64,000 nt of DNA from Agapanthus africanus (lineage: Eukaryota; Streptophyta; Magnoliopsida; Asparagales; Amaryllidaceae). The number at the start of each line of letters is the position of its first letter. The stretch's first letter is position 1. The notes under the pieces were generated by a model. That model did not search any database and had not been told where the DNA came from. It worked only from the letters and a program-made list of their open reading frames with translations. The translations under genes and the position numbers were made by a program. The stretch is from positions 290,494,044 to 290,558,043 of the forward strand of contig CM057337.1 in the NCBI GenBank assembly GCA_030015575.1, read 5' to 3'. Below, one piece after another: positions 58,365 to 64,000 of the stretch.

Positions 58365-59587
58365 CAAACAACTCTGAAAACTGTAAACTCAAAACCCTAG
58401 TGTTTGTCGATTTTTAAAAGTCCTCTAAATTTTTTTTAAACAAGTGCAGAATTGTATATGTGATGTAACTAGAACACCATAGAAAAACGAGCCCCAAATG
58501 ATAAACTTTGGCCGGGAGATCATACAAAAAACCGGCCTGTCCTGTCCTGTAGTTGATTTGGGACTTGAGTTTTTATGGTGCTCTGGGATCATGGGTTTAG
58601 GTTTTCAGGTACTGTTTGATTTTTCCTAGATTGCATGTGATGTTATCATTTGTATTGGTGCAATTCGGTGTGTTTCGAAGTCGCAATTTTACATTGTTTC
58701 AAGTTTAAGTTATGATATGCGATACAATATTTGGAATCCACATTAATTAGTTTTGTGAAAACTGGTTTTTATTTGTAAATCTAGCGTTTTAATCTCGTTT
58801 GATCGATTGCCCCAGAGTTTCGGATCAAAACTCCGTCGCAATCGTGTATCGTACGCGAATACTCGTCGGGTAACACTACTAGATAGCCATGCCCCATAGC
58901 GCTGACAAAGTGACTGTAGGAGAACCCCATTGCCAAAAGCATCCGCTCGGGTGCTCGCGGCCACAGTGTTTCGCCTTAGTGCATTTTTTCGAGGCATCGG
59001 GGGTGCGTCCATCTATTAAAGTTCCCGAGGAGCATCCGATCATTTTTTCGGGAATCTTGTTGAATTACCTGACTTGTTATTGAAAAGTGTTTTCAATTTG
59101 AGACTTAAATGCAAGGTTTATTATGTTAGGCATGAAATATGGAATATGTGATATTCCGGGATTATGGTGTCTAAAGACAATGTAGATTCTAATTATTATA
59201 GTTTTTCATTTCTTTTCTGCGACCGTAAGTGTAATATATGGGGTATCCCCAATCTCGTTGCTATACGTCAACGACATTCGGGATACGCATATTTACTTTC
59301 ATTGATGACATATGATGTTTATGTGTTGCTGTGATATGCTATATTGGATCGTCGTGAATGAATAGCCGGGTTTTTTTTACGTGAGATGGGAGTTTTTTTT
59401 ATTTTCATTCAAATAAAATTGTATGTAATATTCTTTTATTGAGACACTTCCGGGTTGAGGTTGTTGTCACAATTGATTTATATTATTTACTTTTTCGCAT
59501 TAGGAAAGACCCAAGGCGGGGAGCACAAGTAACCGGGTTCTAGAGTCCAGTGGGAAACCATCTCGAAGAGTTGAGACCGGGACTCCT
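58365..59587 (+). mobile_element. Leader fragment of an older copia, J
   Basis: A + strand sequence collinear with the leader of A from about 22100 to 23460. Shared blocks include AAGTGACTGTAGGAGAACCC, the AAGCATCCG region, GCGACCGTAAGTG / CGTAAGTGTAATATATG and GAGCACAAGTAACCGGG. No coding sequence. Its 5' LTR should lie left of D (outside the window) and its pol right of K. It is the oldest host layer visible. Confidence 0.72.
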
Positions 59588-60684
59588 AGTAGGGTTACCT
59601 AGCACGGCCACTAGGTTTTGGGAGGCATCGTCCTTGCCATTTTAAATAATTTGCCATGCTAAAGAACCCTAGACTTAGAATCTTAATTAGAGAATTAGAC
59701 GAAACAAGAATGTAAACAACTTTACATCTAAGTGAACAAGGAATACAATCTTTGTAGACCAGTCCTTCACTTTACTAGCTCCGTGTAGTAGTCCCTTCGC
59801 TCTAAGTAGTGAACTTCCGGACTCCAGAGAGGCTCCACAAGATGAAAGGAACAAGCTTACTTGAAGTCTTCGAGGCCGAAGATGATCTACGCCGAAGAGA
59901 TACTAACTCAAGTTACCTCTTCACTAATATGGAATTAGTGAAGCAAACAATCTAAACTAAATGGCTAATCTAGTGTAGGTTGATGAAGTAGGAATTTTGC
60001 TCACTTTAGAAATATTTTTCTTATTAATTTTCCTCACCTCCTCAAAACCTAGAGTGCTCACTTTTGATGAAGAAGAAGATGAAGCCAATAATGTTATGGC
60101 AACCATGGGTGAGAAATGCCTCATATAACTCTTGTAGATACTTAACCATGGCTAATGACAATGGTCGGGTTAAAAAATATTTTATGTAAAACAAAATTAG
60201 TGGACTGAGTCAATGGTTCCACAAGCTTCTACAAGCTTCAACCATGAGATAATTTCCAACTAATTTTTGATTTATTTTTAATAAATAAACCCTACATTAT
60301 CATGAGCATGGTATGAGTCTCATGCACCCATGTAGCATGTATCAACAAGCATGACACATTAATATATATCACATATATATATTAAGTGTGCACTAGTGAG
60401 AAAAAGAAATGCATAAGTGAGCTAATATTAGTCAATGTACATTAATATATCAAATATAAAATTATACATTAGATTTTTAAATCAACATTTGATTTAATAA
60501 TCCAGCTATATTGTATGCAACCGACTAATATCATTTGTATCAACTTATCGAATCAACACTTGATTCGATAACCCGGCTATATCACATATAACCGATCAAA
60601 TCACATATTGCAAGAATAGAATACGGTATCAAATACACGTACTAATCTTGGTCCCGCACATATCACATATGTGCTACTACTTCA
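59588..60684 (-). repeat. Copia LTR K, left part
   Basis: AGTAGGGTTACC at 59588 matches the start TGTAGGGTTAC of D and E LTRs with the first T changed. Homologous to D 45689-46800, including TCTTCGAGGCCGAAGATGAT and the paired hairpins. Stops at …CTACTTCA where L begins. Candidate target duplication CTCCT at 59583-59587. Confidence 0.78.
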
Positions 60685-61656
60685 TGTCACGACCCGAAAT
60701 GGCACGCGACTGGCACTTGAATCATATGATGTTTATAGGACCCCATCTAATTCAAGTAAGCCAAAAATCCCAGAAATATAAACCATTTTAAATAAGAATT
60801 GAAGAAAACTTATTTTCAAAGCAAGTGGTTTTAATAACATAACCGAATATGCATTTTAAAATCTCAAGTCTTTTCTGAAAATTTCGGCAGAGTTTCTTTT
60901 GTAAATTCTGACCCCAAAAGGTTACAACATGTATAATATGAATAAAAGCATCCCCAGCGGGAGCTAGCTCTTCGTCAATTGACGGTCACAACCACGCAAG
61001 AAATATAATCTACAACGCCGAAGGGCGAGGATCAAAACTCAAAAGGGAACTCAAAATCATCAAGAAAACCATAATAATACAACGCGCGACTCTAAGGTCG
61101 AAAGAATATACACTGGTCTTCTAAGTCTATCAAATAAATATACAAGTCTGGTTGATGGAGTTTTACTAGATACAACTTAATGCAAATAAAGTATAGTGGC
61201 GGTCACGATGCAAGTGAACCCACCTACCAAAGCAATCACCCGGAATGAAATAGTGTGCCAGCAAACCCGCCAAGGGAAAAACATGTACGGCAAAACCTGC
61301 AAGAAACTGTGGCACAACGGGGGTGAGTTGCCAACTCATCAGTGGAAAATACATCGACAAGTAGAAATCGAACAAACAATGACTGCTATAAAGGTGATAC
61401 TATGATATCTAGGGTGACCGTATCTGCATATGTGCCAAAATATACTCAATGTCTATATGTATGAATGTGGATCTCGTCCACCATATAATCAATGTATCTA
61501 TGCATGTGGATCTCGTCCACTTGTCATCCAATGACACAACATCATGCATGTAAATATCATAAAAGCATATGCATGAAAGTATGAGGATATAATCAACGTG
61601 TGTCCCTCGCGACACATCAAAACCATGGAACCTGAGCGTCCAGCATCGACACTCGA
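60685..61656 (-). repeat. Gypsy LTR L, partial
   Basis: Starts TGTCACGACCCG and is collinear with the first part of the F and C LTRs. Cut after …CGACACTCGA by H. CTTCA (60680-60684) would be its target duplication. Solo LTR or element edge cannot be decided. Confidence 0.8.
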
Positions 61657-63259
61657 TGTTGGATATATATGCCCTAGAGGACTTCATTGTATAGGATGCT
61701 AGGGATATGTATGTACATGACAATCTTGCTTGATATGATAGTACGCTATTTGGTTTCTCTTTATCTTAACATATGATATATTTTACTTTGTATTCATATA
61801 TACATATTGATAAAGCCCATAGGGTGTTTGCCTGACTACCGTCGTTGTGATGGCAGTCATACTTATGGGAGCTGGATAGTCAATAGGCACATCCTTAGAA
61901 GTCTCTGGTCGCAGGAGTATCGAGACTGGGCATCGATACTCCGGAGTAGACTAGTGTATACATATCTAGACCCTGAGGAGGGGCGATGGATTGGTCCCGC
62001 AGCCATTGGTGGGGTGCACCTAAGATTTTATACAGATGCTCACTGGTTGTGAGTACATCGGACAGGACTCGGCGAGAACTGACTGGATGGTATTTATACC
62101 TAACGTCAGATAGCAGTTCTCAGGTGACATGTGTGCAGATAGTCTGTTGACTTAAAGCCATCATTTGTCTCGTGTGAGTTCCCACTGTGCTTTGATTATT
62201 ACCCTACCACGGCTCAAAGGAGTCGTGCAAACAGGTTTTAGTTGGGCACAGTCCTGAGCCACGTGGAGGCAGTGAGTGGCTGTTAGGGATTCGTCTCTCC
62301 CGGTATAGGGAGTTGATATCGCACTGTGATCGGTTGGTCATTACCATAAGTCCCTGGTCAGGGCTGATTGAGAATTACTGATGGACTGATCAGTAGATTC
62401 TCGGATGGTCTTGAGCCATGCCGACACAACTTGTAAGGTTATTAGGGGTCTAACATCCACCACCTCCTTAGACAATACATGCGATACTCTTAGACGAACA
62501 GACCGGACTGCGCAGATAGTGTCACGGACAGGCTCAGTAGGAGTTCGAATGGGTTTCCTCATCGGCTTTCTTATCGACATCTACCTGGGGACCGTTACGT
62601 ACAGCTAGTGCCGCTTGTGGTCTGTGGTTAAACCTACTGCCAGCGTAGTAGTCGAGTCTTTAGAGTGACACACAGAGATTTCCCTATTCCAGGCGAAACG
62701 ATATAGAGGTCGTACAGTTTTACGACAAGGGTTCGGATGCACACGTGTTTTACACGCGTACGACGTTCGGACAGTTTTTACTAGCCGGCTTTGGTTTAAG
62801 CCAGATTCTAGTATCAGGTTATTGGATTTATACAGTCTAATGTTTTTCCGTGTTTTCACGGATAGGAGGGGCGTTCTCGTGAATTTCCGGGAAGCTTCTA
62901 GAAGCATGGTGATTTGAGGGTTTAGGTGGCATTATCGTTAAATGATATTGTGACTCATTTTATGTGATTCATCATGTCATTAATGCATTATTAAATGCTT
63001 AATGACTCACATAGTGAATCACTCATAATGAATTTTTGTACCATGATGAATAATCTCAATTTATTCATTTATTGATTTATTCATTATGTTTCATATATTC
63101 AAGTGAGAAAGAATATCATGATTATTATCTTGTTCACCTTCTCTCTCCTTAAGCTCACTCTTTCATCAAACCCTAATCCTACCACTCATGAGTTGAGATC
63201 AAGGATTATAATAGACTAAACAATCCATAACCTAACTCTATATCATCTAAGTTTCTTTG
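61657..63259 (+). repeat. Copia LTR H, partial
   Basis: Starts TGTTGGATATATATGCCC. Related to G's LTR through CGGAGTAGACTAG, GACAGGACTCG and the palindrome slot (CCCTGGTCAGGG, 62352-62363). Next to that, ACTGAT/ATCAGT replaces the CTGGTA/TACCAG hairpin of A. Cut by M at 63259; 5' LTR or solo LTR. Confidence 0.8.
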
Positions 63260-64000
63260 TGTAACATTTCCAAAATAATAAAATATTATTTTCGGGAATT
63301 TTTATAATTTAATATTATTTTAATGAATATTTTAATATTCGGGTATAATTAAATATAAATAAATAGGGAAAAATTTTGGAAAATTTTGGAAAATTCTAAA
63401 ATAGGGTATTTTAAGGGATTATGCCAATTTAAAGTTTTTAAGACTAGTTATATGCTAATTTAGTGTTAATCGCGATTAAAAATCGCTAATTGGATTTTTA
63501 GCATTTTTGTGCAAAAATGTGCACATATCATTTTTACACTTGTTACACTTGTGTAACATTTTGTTTCCATGGTTCATTTGGATTCACTATTGGAGTGAGA
63601 AAGAAAAGATAAAGGAAAAGAAAAGAAAGGGAAAAAGTAGTGTGATGAGAGAGAGAGAGAACAAGTCAAACCCCAACCTTTTTGAACCATGCCCCCATCA
63701 TTTCCCTTCCCATTTTCTCTCCCCTCTCCCATTGAGCTGCTGCTCCTCCCTCTCCCTCACTCTCCCTCTTCATGAAACCCTAGATCCACCATGAAATCCA
63801 ACCCAAAACCCCATTCCCACCTCACAAAACTTACTCCCAAGCTCACTAGCTACACATTGAACCTAGCAAGATTGGATTTGGAGGACTTTGAGCAACTCAA
63901 GAATTTTCTTGAGTTGCCAAAGGAGGTAATTTCTGCACCTATTAGAGTAGTATCTCATTTCGTTTGCATCCATACTAGTTTCATATCGATATTGTGCCAT
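63260..64000 (+). repeat. Gypsy LTR M, left end
   Basis: Starts TGTAACATTTCC and matches the reversed ends of the C and F LTRs, so it lies in the opposite orientation. Contains a 14-bp palindrome TTAATCGCGATTAA (63466-63479), a GA-rich run near 63646-63662 and the 28-nt inverted repeat. Runs off the window. CTTTG (63255-63259) is the expected target duplication. Confidence 0.83.
63891..63918. other. 28-nt inverted repeat in M LTR
   Basis: AGCAACTCAAGAA…TTCTTGAGTTGCC, 632 nt into the LTR; only the outermost pair is changed. Confidence 0.83.

Noticed and set aside
58365-58600. Unique host sequence at the right edge of D
   Set aside because: Downstream blocks are collinear with the A leader, so it is best read as the start of the J leader.

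Overview
This window is plant nuclear DNA, almost certainly from a large repeat-rich angiosperm genome. It contains no recognisable host gene, tRNA or rRNA gene. The evidence is a dense pile of LTR retrotransposons. The primer-binding sites match the 3' end of plant initiator tRNA-Met (TGGTATCAGAGCC), the polymerase remains are Ty1/copia type (protease-integrase-RT-RNase H order), and the long LTRs beginning TGTAACATTTC and ending in CGTGACA are of plant Ty3/gypsy type. The species cannot be named from the sequence.

The layout resolves into eleven nested elements, lettered here. G (1-2540, copia, + strand) sits inside F (2541-6812, gypsy, - strand). F sits inside the 3' LTR of D, a copia element on the - strand whose pieces lie at 6813-9953, 42011-47068 and 57562-58364. 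D is split in its pol gene by C (9954-42005, gypsy-like, - strand, 4.3 kb LTRs, TSD CTCTT). C's 5' LTR is split by A (19599-40188, copia, + strand, TSD AGATC). A's 3' LTR is split by B (28365-38565, copia, - strand, TSD GTTTT). D's 5' LTR is split by E (47069-57556, copia, - strand, TSD CCAAT). D itself lies in the leader of an older + strand copia, J (58365-59587 visible). To the right, J is interrupted by a copia LTR K, K by a gypsy LTR L, L by a copia LTR H, and H by a gypsy LTR M that runs off the window. The deepest stack is five levels: J > D > C > A > B.

E has the best preserved polymerase: three long open segments covering protease, integrase, RT and RNase H. It carries one nonsense codon, one single-base frameshift and an altered integrase residue. 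D has the same gene in one frame with several nonsense codons. A and B have badly decayed pol genes although their LTR pairs are nearly identical (about 14 substitutions in 2243 bp for B and about 28 in 2212 bp for A, counted by eye). That suggests they moved as non-autonomous elements using proteins supplied in trans.

The most interesting signal is in the 2.3-3.1 kb untranslated leaders of A, B, D and E. No gag gene or zinc knuckle is visible between the primer-binding site and the protease. The space instead holds an ordered set of RNA-like stem-loops: a GC-rich hairpin about 200 nt from the LTR, a twice-repeated three-hairpin module, and three stem-loops with an element-specific apical loop. 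These show compensatory base changes between elements, and G-U wobbles occur mainly on the element's sense strand. A conserved 3' splice-site-like tract lies just before the protease. A working hypothesis is a retained-intron leader that marks unspliced genomic RNA for packaging by Gag supplied in trans.
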